The notes below the pieces were generated by a model, which saw only the letters and a program-made list of their open reading frames with translations, made no database searches and was not told where the DNA came from. This document shows positions 32,041 to 44,917 of a stretch of 64,000 bases of DNA, piece by piece. The DNA comes from Stichopus chloronotus (lineage: Eukaryota; Echinodermata; Holothuroidea; Aspidochirotida; Stichopodidae). The position numbers and the translations under genes are program-made. The stretch is from assembly GCA_021234535.1 (NCBI GenBank), contig CM037843.1, positions 25,513,911 through 25,577,910 of the forward strand. The letters run 5' to 3'. Each line of letters opens with the position of its first letter. Within the stretch, counting starts at the first letter, position 1.

Positions 32041-34680
32041 TAGGTGTATTTAGAGCTATTGTGGGGTTTGTTTGGAGGGTCTGTTTGAGGGGTTTGTTTC
32101 TTTGGATTTGTTTTGGGGTTTGTTTAGGTGTTGATTCAGGGTTCGTTTTAGTTTTGGTTTTGGGGTTGGTTTCTGTAATGATTTTAGGGGTTTTGGGGGG
32201 ATTTGTTTTTTAGGAATTTGTGTTTTAGTTTTTCGAGGTTCGTTTTGGGGTTTGTAGTTGGGGTTTGTTTGGGTCATTTGTTTTGGGGGGTTGATTTGGA
32301 GGTTTATTTTTGGATTGGGAGATTTTTTCGGGATTTGTTGAGGGGATATCTTTTGGGATTGATTTTGAGGGCTGGTTATAGGGTTGATTATTGAGTTGTA
32401 TTTTTTTCGGGAGGGGGGGGGGATTCTTCGGGGGTTTCTTAAGAGGGTTTGTTTCGGGGGTCTGTTTCGGGGGTTGATTTGGGGGATTGGTTTGAGGTAT
32501 TGGTTATACGAACTTTTTTAGGATTGGTTTTTGGCATTAGTTGTTGGGATTGGTTTTGGAGATTGGCATTGGAGGTTGGGATTTGGGTTGGTTTTTGGTT
32601 TTGTTTTGGTGTTGTCTTTGGGTATGCGTTTGAGTTTGTTTTAGGTTTATGCATGAGGTTTGTTTTGGAGTTTGATTTTTAGAGATTGTTTTTCGGTTTG
32701 TTTTGATCGTTTCTTTGGCGTTGGGTTTCTGGATTTATTTGAGGGATTTGTTTTGTGGATTGTTTGGGGTTGGTTTATGGTATATATTTGGGGATTGATT
32801 TTTTATATTTTTTGCTATTGATATTTGGGATTGGTTTTGGCTTCGTTTAGGGGTTGGTGTTGTGTTTGTATTGGGTGGGTTTGTTTTTGACATTTGTTTT
32901 GGGGTCTTTAACTGGGTTTGCTTTGGGTTTTTGCTTAAGGATACCTTTAGGGGTTTGTTTTTGGATATTTTTAGGGATTTCTTTCGGGATTGACTTTTGG
33001 CACTGGCTATGGGGTTGATTTTCTTTTTATTTGTTTGAGGAGTTTGTTTCTGCGGTTTGTTTTGGGGTTGGTTTTGAGTTTGGTTGTTGGGTTGGTTTGG
33101 GAATTGGTTTTGTTTTTGGGGTTGGTTTTTGGTTTTGTTTTGGCGTTTGTCTTTGGGCTTGTTTTGGGGTTTGTATTTGAGTTCATTTTGGGTTTACTTA
33201 TGTGGTTTGTTCTGGAGTTTGATGTTTGGGGTTTGTTTTTTGTTTGCTTTGGTTTGGGGTTGGTTTGGGGGATTGGTTTTTTATTTTTTTTGGGGGGGGG
33301 GTGGTTTTTATGATTGGTTTTGGGGATTGATTTGGGGGTTGGTTTAGCCGTTGATTTTGTTGATTTGGTAATTTGTCTTTGGGCTTGTTTGCGTTTACTT
33401 TTTGGTTTGCTTTCGGGCTGGATTATAAATTGGATTTTGGGGTTTGTATATGGATTTGCTTTGTGGTGTTTCTTTTTTGGGTTTGCTTTGGGTTTTTTTT
33501 TTTTTGAGGGGGGAGTTGTTTTCTGTAAGTGGTCTTTGGGTTGTTATTTTTTGGCGGTGTTTTTTAGGACTAGCTTTGTGATTGGTTGTTGAGATTGGTT
33601 TTTAGGAATGGTTTTGGGGTTTTTATTTGGGTAGATTTTGGGGATTTGTTTTGTGTTTGTGTTGGTTTGGGCATTGTTTTGGGGATTTTTTCTGTCCGTT
33701 ATGGGGGATTAGTTTTTTATAATTTTGTTTTGGGGGGATTGGTTTTGGGGATTTGTTTTTATACCTGGATTTTGAGATTGGTTTCAGGGTTGGTTTAAGA
33801 GTTGATTTTCCGATTGATTTTGGGATTGGTTTTAGGATTGCTTTGGCACTTGTTTTATGTAGTGATTTTCGGGTGTGCTTTGTGATTTGATTTTTAGTTT
33901 GTTTGGGGGTTTGTGTTTGTTTAAGGGTTCATTCGGGAATTTGTTTTGGTGGTTTGTTTTGAGGTTTTTAATTCCATGGGTTTATTTTGGGCTGGGATTC
34001 TTTTATGGGTTTGTTTTTGGGTTAGGATTTTTGGAATTGGTTTTTGTTTTTGGGTTGGTTTTGGGGTATTGGTTGTTGGGGATGGGTTTTTGGGATTTGT
34101 TTTCATGACTGGTTTTGTGGATTGATCTAAGGGTTGGTTTGTGAATTGATTTTTGTGTTGATTTTTCTGGTTTCTTTTGAGGGGTTTGTCTTGGGTCTTG
34201 TAATTGGGTTTGTTTGGTTAGTTTGTTTTTTGGGGGTTTGTTTTGGGGATTCTTTTGGGTTATGTTTTGGGACTGGTTTGGGGGTCTGGTTATGCAGATG
34301 GTTTTGGTGGTTTGTTCTGAGGGTTTGTTTTAGGGTTTGTTTCGGGGGGTTTGCTTTTGAATTGATTTTGGTTTCGAGAATGGTTTTGGGCTTGGTTTTC
34401 GTAGTGACTTTCATGTTTGTTTTTGTTTTTTCCGTTTAGTGTTTGTTTTTGGGTTTGTTTTAGGATTTGTTCGGGGGTTCGTTTGAGGGATTTGTTTTGG
34501 TGATTTGTTTGGGGGTATACTTTTGGAGGTTTGCTTTGGGGTTTGCAATTGGGTTTGTTTTGGGGGTTTGCTTTTGTTGGTTTTGTTTTGGAGGTTTGTT
34601 TCTGGAATTTTGGGAGGATTTCTTTGGGGGTTTGTTTGGGGTAAGGATTGGTTTTGGGGATTGTCTTTTAGTTGGATTTG
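32041..34680 (+). repeat. G/T-rich degenerate repeat, block 4 (GGGTTTGTTTTGG-like)
   Basis: The repeat changes character to GGGTTTGTTTTGGGG and GGATTGGTTTTGGG units with frequent G3-G4 runs and G-tracts near 32408 and 33292. C and A are strongly depleted on the plus strand. Many G-runs at short spacing give high G-quadruplex potential on this strand. All open frames here (GLVFGFVL-type plus, KPTPKPK-type minus) are products of the repeat. Confidence 0.85.
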
Positions 34681-35100
34681 GGGTCCTGGCTCTCTCCTGC
34701 GTCTTGTTTCGGTCGTCGTTAGCAACTCCACCACACAAAACCACCACATGCCAATGCCCTAATTCACGCCATCTGTCCCTGTTCCTGATAGCAGCTGTTT
34801 CAGTAAGACGAAGATGTGTCTCCTCACACTGACTGCTAAGCCGAATTGTTGTCACACCAAGAACTGCGGCTGCTTACCAGGAACAGGAGCAGATGACATA
34901 AACCAGGACATGACATGAGTGGCTCATGTGGAAGAGCTGCTGGCTCCACCAGGACAGCTCTCAGCTTGGGCTGTAGTGGCTGACGGCTCCCTTCTGGTAT
35001 AAACAAAAAGGAAATTAAACATAAATTTTAAAAACAATGCTTGGTGTAGTTCACTATAAAACTGGATTGCTGCATGGTAAATGACATACAGGGGAATAAA
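34681..35100 (-). other. GC-richer segment with coding-like minus-strand piece, unidentified
   Basis: Composition changes sharply at about 34685. A minus-strand frame reads CEETHLRLTETAAIRNRDRW then RELGHW, which resembles the C-terminal tail of some LINE ORF2 proteins (a DR.RW motif). The match is weak and the frame then runs into the array. It may be a retrotransposon relic. Confidence 0.25.
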
Positions 35101-35149
35101 ATACATTTAACTTGCTCCCCTATGTTAATTTTTACCAACAGAAATATTT

Positions 35150-37400
35150 TCAAATTCCTGCTAATGGTTCATTAAACGCGTGAGTTACACGATTGAAAAT
35201 CACCAACTAAAATACACAAAGGGTCGCATAGTTATATGTTGATTTTCACCAACAGAAAAGTCAATATTTGCAAATAACTTTTTAAATAGATGTTTTCAAT
35301 AAATATTTTAAGGTAACTATCTTGTTTGGATTTCATGGTCACATGATTACTATAGTTACCAACTAAAATTTACGGAAATTGTTTACATGTGATGTTGTAA
35401 GGTACCGTTTATCAGTATGACTTACATGTATTGAGACACGAATATGAAACCTTAAAAAACAAAATTTGGTGTCAAGTATCACCTGGATGCATTCACACAA
35501 GTACTCTAAGGGGTATTTTACATATATTTTTCAACTTTTCTTGTCAATTCCAATTTCTACAACCCTAAAAGTATGGTTTACGCATTCACCTTCCAAAATC
35601 AAACAGTTTAAGTTATAGTAAGTACACGGTAACGTAGTGAGTTAAAGTAATACATGAAACTACTTTTGAATGATTTCTCACTCTCTCTTTGGACTCCCTC
35701 AGTATGCCCGAACCGAGCATTGTCAACTAAAATATTAGAAGTAGCATAGGTAAGTTGTTTGAAATTCATACTTTTGTTTCCCATCCAAGGTTACATAAAT
35801 GCATAATTAAAACATTTTTCGTTCACATACATAAGTTACCTCAATTGATAAATTTACCATTAGCTTTAGTATATTTGTTTTGAATGGATGGATGTACAAA
35901 GTGATGGTTACGACTAAAATATTGCACTAGCTTATCATTTCGTATGTTGGTTTTAATAAATGATTGCACAAACTGATGTTTGTCAACTTACTTGAAAAAT
36001 TTGCATAAACTGCACGAAATGATAGTTAACAAGAAAATGTTGTTACACTTGCTTACGTTTGTTGCTTGCAAGGCACGAGTAAAAACGGACTGATGGTTAC
36101 TCACTAAAGAAATGCTAAAGAAATACCTTTAACGACAAATGTAAGTTATATTAAAAGCATGATTTCACAAATTGATTGAACAAAAAATACTACGTATGCA
36201 CCTCAGAATAAATGCGTACAACTGAAATATTATCTTGTTCAAGTATGTTGTTTTAAATGAATGGGCACAAGAACTGATGTTTACAAACTGAAACATTTTC
36301 AATTTGTTTCACTAGTACACGAAGTGATGGTTACACTTTCTTCTGCAACTAAAATATTTCGAATGCATGGGTGTCATCAAAATGATATAATAAAACTGGA
36401 AATATTTATTTAAGTTACTCATTTGTTTATTTGTAATACATTAGTAAAAGAATTAATAGCTATAAAATTTAATTACTTTATGTATTGTTTACAACGCATC
36501 AAAACGAATTGTGTGAACGAATTTAGTACACAAATTGTTGGTCAAAACCAAAATTGTGTATTTTAAAGAATGTATGAGTTTAGACTATTTACTTGTGTAG
36601 TGTGTTGTTGTTACAATCAATGAGTACACGACTTGATGTTTATCCCACCTTAACTCTTTCAAGTTCCTAATAAACTTACTGTGGAACGTAGAGTACACGA
36701 AGAGTACACATGAGAATGTAGAGTACACGAGACTAGTTTTATTTTAGTCTCTTTCACGTTTTATTTTTCAGTTTTACTTTAAACTCTGTCACGTATATAG
36801 GCTATTGTTTGCTATGCATACGCACACGAATTGATGGTTGAGAGAAGCAACATTTAATGCTGTGTTTCCTTTGTTGTTTTGAATACATAAGTAGAGATAA
36901 AATAATGGTTCCTGACTAAAAATACTAAGCTTGGTAAAGAATGTTGCCCATGTGAATTGGTTACCGACTAAAATATTTTAAGCGCGGGCTATGTCAGTTG
37001 TATCAAAATAAAGATTACATAAATTGACGGTAACCATTGAAGGATAGTTTTATTTGTTCTATGTATATTGTTCAGAAAACATCAGTTCCCCCGGGATCAT
37101 TAAAAACTAATATTGCAAACTTCCTAGCCTGTTTTGCTTGGAATTAAAGAGTGCACGATATACGAACTAGCTGAATCACATTGTTGAGAATACATGAGTA
37201 CGTCTAAAGAGATGGTTTGAAACAGAACTTCCTGACCTCTGTTGCTTGAAATTCATAAACGAACCAAATGCTTTTAACTGACTTATACTGTCTAGACTGT
37301 ATGGGCACATACAAATTGAGTTATTGTGTGAAATTTACTATACAGTTAGCTATACGTTTCCGTCACATACTTATGACACATGGTCAAACAAAGTGATTGA
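35150..37400 (+). repeat. Decayed ~70-80-bp repeat field
   Basis: Repeated motif series: a TGTTTTGAAT..ATGAGTACAC start, AATTGATGGTTAC, then ACTAAAATATTTC. Recognisable copies lie near 35180, 35330, 35715, 35885, 36075, 36245, 36310, 36620, 36820, 36890, 36955, 37015 and 37190. Spacing is irregular, as expected for an old tandem array with indels. No coding content seen. Confidence 0.6.
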
Positions 37401-40400
37401 CTATTATATTATTATTTGTGACATACATTTTACGTAACCTTTTGGTTTTTCTTTCTCTAAATAGGGTATAACCATATACCCTTTACAGATTTCTATTAAA
37501 TAATGATCTACACATGGAAAGTTCTGTCAGAAAGTGCTCTAGTAGAGAAAAAATCTATTACTTGTTGTTACTTATCTTAACGTGACGTCCCCATAATAGT
37601 CTTGAGTTTGTGTTTTATGCCTCCTGAGAGCTTTGTACATGGAATGTTGTTAGTTGAAGGTCAAAAGTGTTTACCTGCATCCACATTGATGACATTTGAT
37701 CAAATAACATTCCTTATTCAAGGAAGGAATAGGGGTGAAACATACATAGGACATCAAGACAAGAAAAAAATCACAAATTAGCGATTCCTTTAATTCTCTC
37801 TACTAGGAACTTCATGACAGCAAGTGCCGTTGGTAGATCATATTTTACCGCAAATATGTTAAGAAGATATGATTGTAAAAGATTTTGAGAAAGTGTAAAC
37901 AGTTATCTAAAATGTGGTGCCACAACTACCTTTCTTCCTTTAAATTGATTTTTGGGAGCTAGATTTTTTTTTTGGAGATAGGCCTACAATTTTTGCACGA
38001 AATTGCATAGCGAGAGAATTGCGAGCAAAAAAGGGTCTTTTTGTCGGAGAGCACACCTCACCCCCTATAGCAATCCATAACTTAAACGCAGTTACGGCTA
38101 ATTAGAAGAAAGTACCCATGGAAAAGTGGGAGACTAGTCAACACTGCATTCACATGTGGCCCAAGTAGCATTTTTATGTGATTGTAACCCCACCCCTCAA
38201 AAAAAGAAAATCAAGAACGCTTATCGATATCAACTCAAGACCTGCATGTGTTACCTTCAAACAAAACAAGAGCAAAGTTTGTCAATGGTCACTTTGACCT
38301 AAGTCTTTCAGTTTTATTGACTGATATGAAGTCAGTAACTGAGCTCCCCAATCATATTATGACTTAAAAAATGAATAAATTTTCTTGAAAATGTATTTCA
38401 GATGCATATAATTGTAGAGGTTGGGTGAGGGGTAAAAAAAACACAAAAATGAACTCAAAAATGCAATTTTTCGTGATCTGGGAGCTGTTTTTCGCCACTT
38501 TTTTTCGTTTCATGGTGGGAAGCTTAGACAGAAGATAACCTTAAGGCCGTTTTCCTCCCATTGATTTGAAGACTTTTTTAAAGTTAACACGGGGCCGCAG
38601 AAAGAGTGAACGTGGTTTAATCGGTGGAAATGTTCTACATAAAAGCAATTCGAATTACCTTTTTTTTCATAGATTTATGTCTTTTAATTCAGATACTGCA
38701 GGTATGAGATCGAGACTTTGTACATGCAGCAAGTTAGGACACCCGAAAAGTGCCGTTTCCAGCCATGTGAGGGGGAGGGGTTTTTAAAGCAAACATTTTC
38801 TGGTGACTGGTCCTGTCCCCACAGATGAGCACAAATGGTCTTCGTCCCTGCTGAGAATCCTGGACACACTCCTGACATGTCCTGTCATAGACGTATGGCA
38901 ATATCCCCCCTTCCCCCAATCACTAGGTCCTGACGGTCCTGACAAATCAAAAGGACTTTTTGTTTCAGTCTTCAGAATCAAGATTTACTAGTGGCAGAAA
39001 AAAAAAACATAGAGCTTTTGTCATATGCCAATGATTAAAATGGCCATAAGACTTAATTAATGTAATGCAGAATTTTTAGCAATTTTCGGCAAACTTTCAC
39101 AAGATTCAGACCGTATACCCATTTTCGGCGAGTTACACAGCATCAGTTTCGTCCACTAGCTGTGACAGGCGTTGCAACGTACACAGTTAGAAGATGGAGA
39201 CTAATTTCCAAAAACATAGAATGCATGGCAACATTATCAGGGGGTCAGCAAGATCTGGAGTTCCGCTCAACCTATGATAGTAGGCCTACGTTAGCAAAAT
39301 ATACAATGAGTTTCAATTTGTTGGTCATTATTGTAGGGTAAAATGTTCCATTTGTGGTAAAATCTACCCAGCCCTGTGGTACCATCTACCCAGCCCCCAC
39401 TGAAAAAGCTGCATACGGGCCTGATTATGATATATCGTTTTCTTGACTGTGGACTATTGTTATCATTTCATACACTCGATTCCTTAGTAACAACAATTTT
39501 AGTCTGGCAAACTAGCGTACAAAATGACTAACGCCAGTTGGCTTTATACAGTCAAATGATTGAATATGCAATGTCCCCTAACATGTCTAAAATTGAGTTA
39601 ACTTATACTCTGTAACTTATACTTATAAGAATTCTTAACTCCTAATAGCCCATTTCGACTCCCAGGGGATAATGCTATCACTGGATGCAATCCGGGTATC
39701 GTGTGTCATCACTTTACCCCCCCCCTCCCCCCACCTTCGATCGTGCAGGATCCACATTACGAAGAACGTTTTTGAAACAGTTCACTCAATTTCCACGTGT
39801 TCCCTCGTAAGTCGTCTTATTACAATCTGATGATGTGTAACTGATATTATAATCCAAAAATAAACAAGATGGCGACTAATAAATGATATCGTGTTAACAG
39901 TAGTAGTACCTATTATAGCATAGGTAAAACATAAGGCGATCAGTGACAAAGTTCATGTTTATACAGATTGTGACAATTTGTAATCATCATGTTATCTGAT
40001 AATTGTTTTGTATGGTCTTGCTTCAGCAATGGAGTTTCTTTTGTCTGATCAATGATTGTACAGATGGTTTAATCATATCAAAGAGGGTGTGCGTAATAGT
40101 GGTCCGTAAAATCTTAATCCATTTGTTCCACATTTTCCTTATATTGTGATATAGCTATGGATGAAACATCTCGCATACATCCATCGGCGTCGATTTTGAT
40201 AAGGAAGAACCAGGGGGGCTCACACATTTTGTACCCTCCCACTTTTTGTAACCTGAAATTAAAAAAAATATATAACTATATGTGGAAGTGTAAGTTTACA
40301 CACTCGTCTCCTAAAAATCATTTGAGAAACTTTTGCTGAAGTTTGCAAGTGCTAGAGAGACTGGAAAGGGGCTATTATCCTGCAATCTGAGAGGTATTTT

Positions 40401-42096
40401 TATCAAAAGATTTTCTCGATACTCTACTCACCAACAGATGGGAGAGCTTCGCTTGGATAGAGTCTAGAGATGTAGGAACCCTAACGCAGTCCTAGATTTC
40501 CTTTAACGAGAAGATTGAGTCAGTGGTGTTCCAAAAAATGGATACAAAATGGCGAAACTAGCCTGTACAGTGTGTGCAAGATGTCCGGCAAATGGAAACA
40601 CAACGGCTTCAAAATTACGAGTTGGCCCAACTCAGGCTGTCTACAAAGGAGCTCTAATACAGTCAGGAGAAAACATACGTCTCTGCTGCAATGAGATATT
40701 ACTGATACCGCACGCCCTTCTTCCCCATTTTCAATCCCTTTTGCCCAAACTCCTAGGTCACCCTATGGAAAAGTCTGCTTACACCAGATGTACACCTTAG
40801 GGCCTACACCTTATGACAGATTCCCTCGAGTTCCCTTCTCTCGGTTTCAGCGCCAAATCGACGTCCATACGTACATGAAACGCATAGTTCTGTGTACTAT
40901 GCTATAGCTTAAAAACTGTTGGAACAAGGACAATAATGTTTCGATTCAGTGACATGAGCAAACAAGGACTTAAATGGAAAAATGAAAAACGGAATCGTAA
41001 TTTGAGATGAGCAATTTTCGAACGATTTTCGTTGTCTTTTACATGTCGTTTTGTGTTAACAGTTATCTTGTTGTCTGTGAATTCTGCGTATGGTGAATTT
41101 TTAATCAATGTCTAGCATGTAATGGCAAGTATGAACAGTTACACAGTTTAAAAACAAAACTCTGACGGTGCGTAACTTAAAGGACCATGCGCCCAAAAAG
41201 TGAGGGCGGTGTCCGTTAGTTAGTAAGAGCATTCCTTTCGCAAGCGGTATTCTATCGCGCGCTTGAATATTTATGGCCTCGTGCTTTGAATATGTGTGGA
41301 TATGAATATTAATAAAACTCCATAGATATCACTAGGATTTGTTTTGTGCACTATGTGCCAGGGATTTAGAGGGGTACCTTTCGGAAAATTGCAAGGGACA
41401 CTGCCCTCACCTTTTGGACGCGAGATCGCGTGAAATAAGCTAGCTCATGCTGTTGGTTTAATAGCAATGTCTGAAGAATGTTAAGCAACGGCCTGCAGTC
41501 CCTGTAACAGTAACAACATCCGGTGACGAAGGATGAAGATGATTGCAAAAGATAACATGCATATCTGTAAAGTGCTAACTATATAACTATGTCGTTTTTT
41601 CTTTTTTCATTTAGTACGTCTAAGTGACCTGGTTTTCTATGAGAATGTCACTGTTTCTTCACCATTTATCAAATTCTTATTGTAAGTTGGAATTTTCTCT
41701 TCAAAGAAGACCATCATTTCGACTCGTCTGGAGGAAGACTTCACTTACAGGACATATGAGCTACACTGAATTCAGTCATTTAGTATAATAATGGAAAATC
41801 GTCAGCATGCAAGCACGTGATGAGCTCCGCATTCAGTCCATCGGTTCAGGCGATGTGAACCAGGATTTTCAACAGGTCAAAGACCACCATGTAACTAAAC
41901 GTATAGTTACTTGTTGATTGACTCACCGCGATAAGCAGGTGTATAATTAACACTAGTTTACCAGCCAAGTTGAGATTTGGTAATTGTATTCATCTTGTAG
42001 ATCTAGCTAAAAAAGGAACGACAATATCATCTTATCAAACCCGTGTCACCTTTTCGCACTCACGGTATCTGAAAACAGATCAAAGCTGTCCATCAT
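37401..42096. other. Gene-poor intergenic stretch
   Basis: No exon, RNA gene or mobile element could be assigned. The short open frames (for example 38566-38787 and 40549-40800) show no conserved pattern. A C-run lies at about 39717-39732. Confidence 0.35.
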
Positions 42097-42157
42097 CCAA
42101 TCAAATCACAGATTACCTGTCACGAGGCAAACAGCCAAGATAACTTGTTATAAAAAG
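42097..42157 (+). promoter_or_regulatory. Promoter of FABP-type gene 1 (CCAAT and TATA boxes)
   Basis: CCAATCAAAT at 42097 is followed about 50 bp later by TATAAAAAG at 42149-42157. The expected start site lies about 30 bp on, near 42180, just before the untranslated first exon. Confidence 0.65.
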
Positions 42158-42179
42158 GAGCCGTCTAGGTTTTTGCGAT

Positions 42180-42262
42180 TACTCCGAAGTTCAAACAATC
42201 TTGAAGACAGTCGAAAGACCTCGTATTCTTCAAATTCGTTGCAAGATCATCATAACTTTGAG
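42180..42262 (+). other. 5'-UTR exon of FABP-type gene 1
   Basis: The start is inferred from the TATA box. The exon ends AACTTTGAG|GTAAGAAAG, a strong donor at 42263, and no ATG starts a useful frame in it. It would splice over about 2.0 kb to the acceptor TTTACAG at 44281-44287, six bases before the coding ATG. Confidence 0.6.
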
Positions 42263-44287
42263 GTAAGAAAGATTTCTCATTTCTTTATTGGTGAATTTTG
42301 CTTTTTTACTTGAAAGGTTATACGCTGTATCAAAACTCCAGGTGGAACTGTCTACACGATGATATCACTTTGTTCGTTTTAGGTTGTGGTATCGGATGCA
42401 CACAGAGCAATGCACGCATTCGTATTTGTCTATTTCATGTTACAAATATCGCATTCGTATCCAAGAAAAGAATCTAAAGGTGGTTATTCTGCTGAAATTC
42501 CACTTAAGATTTCTGTTGATTGAACTTCATGTGAATTCCCATGTAACGTGACAGGAAGGACATGTGTTAAGTTAACATTTAGGTTAGTCTTTAATGACCG
42601 AGAACTGCGAATACGGGTGGCGTCTTAAACTATGAAAGAATGACCACAATTGTAGAGTTAAGAGATTTGTATATGACGTTGATATACAATATTAGGATTT
42701 TCCACTCTAGGTGTGACTTTAAAGGTGAATATTCAACATATAGATAGGTTGTTTACAGGATTTGAACCTAACTGTAACGAGAGCAATTTGATATTTATTG
42801 CTTACCAGCTTCAGTCCTTACACTTACTTGAACGTTCCGAACTTTTCGTTTTGTTCTATTTGAACAAGGCAGACCAGTATAGGGTTGTGTGAGAGACCAT
42901 TAAAAGTGGTTTTGGAAAGGGAAAGAGTGGACTCAATGACTGTTTTAATGATAAGAACTAGTTTGGTACCTGAAAAGTGTACTAGCTACGCATATGACAA
43001 ATCAGTAATTAGATGTCTCATATATTTCTGACGTTGCCTGTAAGTGCTATCAGTATCTTTTCAGCTTTCTCTCGCAACAAACCTCTAATCGTGACTATGA
43101 TAATGACTACTGTGTGAACTGGGAGCTGACAAACTTTGTTTTAACATTTTGCATTTTGTTTGGTTTTAACTGAGCAATCGTTGTAATCGGCTTTCGAATC
43201 AGTTAGCTTATTGTCAACAAAGACAAAACAATTCACTTTAGTGATTACGATAACAAAAGCAAAGCTAATTGAGTGCTTTCAGCCCACTCGTCTAGGTTTA
43301 TCATTTGAATTAGAGAAGACTCAATATTATATGTAATTCGAGATAAGGTATCAAAGATCAACCCACAGTTTTTATAATGACTTGACTTAGGCTTGTGATC
43401 ACCGCCTCTTCTTTTTTGCTGGTATCAGAGCATATATTCTTATGACTAATGCAATTGGACAACCATCGCGTTCTCTTGCCACCCTATCAACAGCCCACAA
43501 GCTCTCCGGGAACCTCCGGAGTAAGGCTTGAGGGATTAAATTAAATTAACTTAAGCTTACCTACTTTATGGAAATAAAATAAAGAGTGAGGTGAAATTTA
43601 GTTACTTGGGCTCCATTATCTGCAAAGCTTCCATGTCTTGGGACGTCTTAGGCAGAAGACGACTCATCTGAATATATGGTAGAGATGAAAATAAATAACA
43701 AAAAGGTGACAAGTTAACAAGTAATCCATGGCGTTAAAATAATATTAAATTAAAACAATAATGATATATACACAACTTATTGTAATTCATAATTTTAAAG
43801 ACGAATAAGAAAGGAAGAACACAAGACAGTTAGTCAGACAATGTACATGATGTGGACCCTCTGACTGATTGACAAACAGATTGATAAACAGACGCGAGAA
43901 AAGAGAGACTAAGATATAGGAATGGACTGCAGATTTGTAATGCCTTCGGCCTTAGCAGCAGTTAAGTCAGAAAGCAGCAAAACAGACAGAAAGACAGCCA
44001 AACAGATAAACAAAAACAGAGACACTCTAAGACAACTAACTTGTGGTGCTCTGAGTGAGACCTGCATGCTAAGACAAACGTTGAGCACTTTCACAATGTC
44101 AAATAAACAAAGAGAGAAAGACAGACAGATTCAAAGGTACAGACAGACGGACAGACGCGCAAACAGAAAGACTACCAGCGTGCAGACACTCTCACTGGTG
44201 AGAAAGATGCACACACAAAAATAATTTCAGTGTCCAGCATGGTAAGCATATACTTTCAGAAGGATAATCTTTTTATTTACTTTACAG
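42263..44287 (+). other. 5'-UTR intron of FABP-type gene 1
   Basis: Bounded by GTAAGAAAG and TTTACAG. Its last ~350 bp (about 43860-44200) are rich in GACA/AGAC runs. No other gene recognised. Confidence 0.6.
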
Positions 44288-44293
44288 TTCATC

Positions 44294-44680
44294 ATGCCTG
44301 ACTTGAACGGAACTTTCAAGGTAGCTGGATTCGATGGTTTGAAGGCGGTCCTCGACAACTTCGGAGTCCCGGAGGAGAAGCGTGACCCGGCCAAGCTCAC
44401 CGGCGCCACCGTCTCTATCAAACAAGAGGGAAACAATTTCTCCATCACGACTACCGGTGGTCTGGGTCAGACTGGGACAAACACCTTCAGTGTCCCGGGA
44501 CCATACAGCACAGAACTGTTTGGCAGGGCCGTCAAGGGTACCTCATCGTGGGAAGGTGACGCTCTCGTAATGAGGGGTGAAGGGGGCGCTGTTATGAAGA
44601 GGGAAATCGTAGGCAACCAATTGGTCTATACCGTGGAGTTTGGTGGTGCTAGCGGGAAGATTATGATGGATAGAGTGTAA
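44294..44680 (+). CDS. FABP1-type cytosolic lipid-binding protein, paralog 1
   Basis: 128 codons in one exon, beginning MPDLNGTFKV. The length and pattern (NGTFKV..F.GL..VLD.FG at the start, IKQEGNNFSI, WEGDALV, LVYTVEFGG near the end) fit the intracellular fatty-acid-binding protein family, a ten-strand beta barrel that carries fatty acids, bile acids or retinoids in the cytosol. The C-terminal Arg-x-Tyr ligand motif of heart-type FABPs is absent, so it is closer to the liver (FABP1/FABP6) type. By hand count it is about 55% identical to paralog 2. Codon use is GC-rich against an AT-rich background, as for a well-expressed gene. Known FABP genes usually have three coding introns; this one has none. 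The ligand cannot be told from sequence. Confidence 0.85.
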   Translation: MPDLNGTFKVAGFDGLKAVLDNFGVPEEKRDPAKLTGATVSIKQEGNNFSITTTGGLGQTGTNTFSVPGPYSTELFGRAVKGTSSWEGDALVMRGEGGAVMKREIVGNQLVYTVEFGGASGKIMMDRV

Positions 44681-44911
44681 GGATGGAGACGAAGATGATA
44701 AAATCTAAGCCTGAAAGCTCGTTGAACATTGACTTTAATACCAGTCAAGGAGCAATCTCATCAGGGTCTTTAACATCTATAGTAGGACCTAACTATCTTA
44801 ATCACAATCTCTCGAATGGCCCCTTGCACGACCGACATGGCAACGAACGACGTCACAGCCTTACAACGAAATTCGATGTAATCTTAATTTTTACTATTTA
44901 ACAACTGACAT

Positions 44912-44917
44912 AATAAA
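44912..44917 (+). terminator. Polyadenylation signal of FABP-type gene 1
   Basis: AATAAA about 230 bp after the stop codon, in an otherwise AT-rich 3' UTR. Confidence 0.6.

Noticed and set aside
32041..34680. Telomere-like TTTTGGGG runs, as in ciliate telomeres
   Set aside because: Units are irregular and mixed with ATT and TTTG spacers, and animal telomeres are expected to be TTAGGG. No TTAGGG array was seen.
24108..34832. Many open frames of 60-174 codons with hydrophobic, W/F/Y/G-rich or K/P/N/T-rich translations, resembling membrane proteins
   Set aside because: They exist in several frames at once across the G/T-rich repeat and on its complement, share the repeat period, and have no start context or family resemblance. 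They follow from base composition.
40549..40800. 83-codon frame starting MAKLACTVCARCP
   Set aside because: The cysteines are not in a zinc-finger pattern, there are no flanking signals, and the length is within chance for this much sequence.
43922..44224. 100-codon frame rich in K, R, D and T before FABP-type gene 1
   Set aside because: It is produced by the GACA/AGAC-rich stretch in the 5'-UTR intron.
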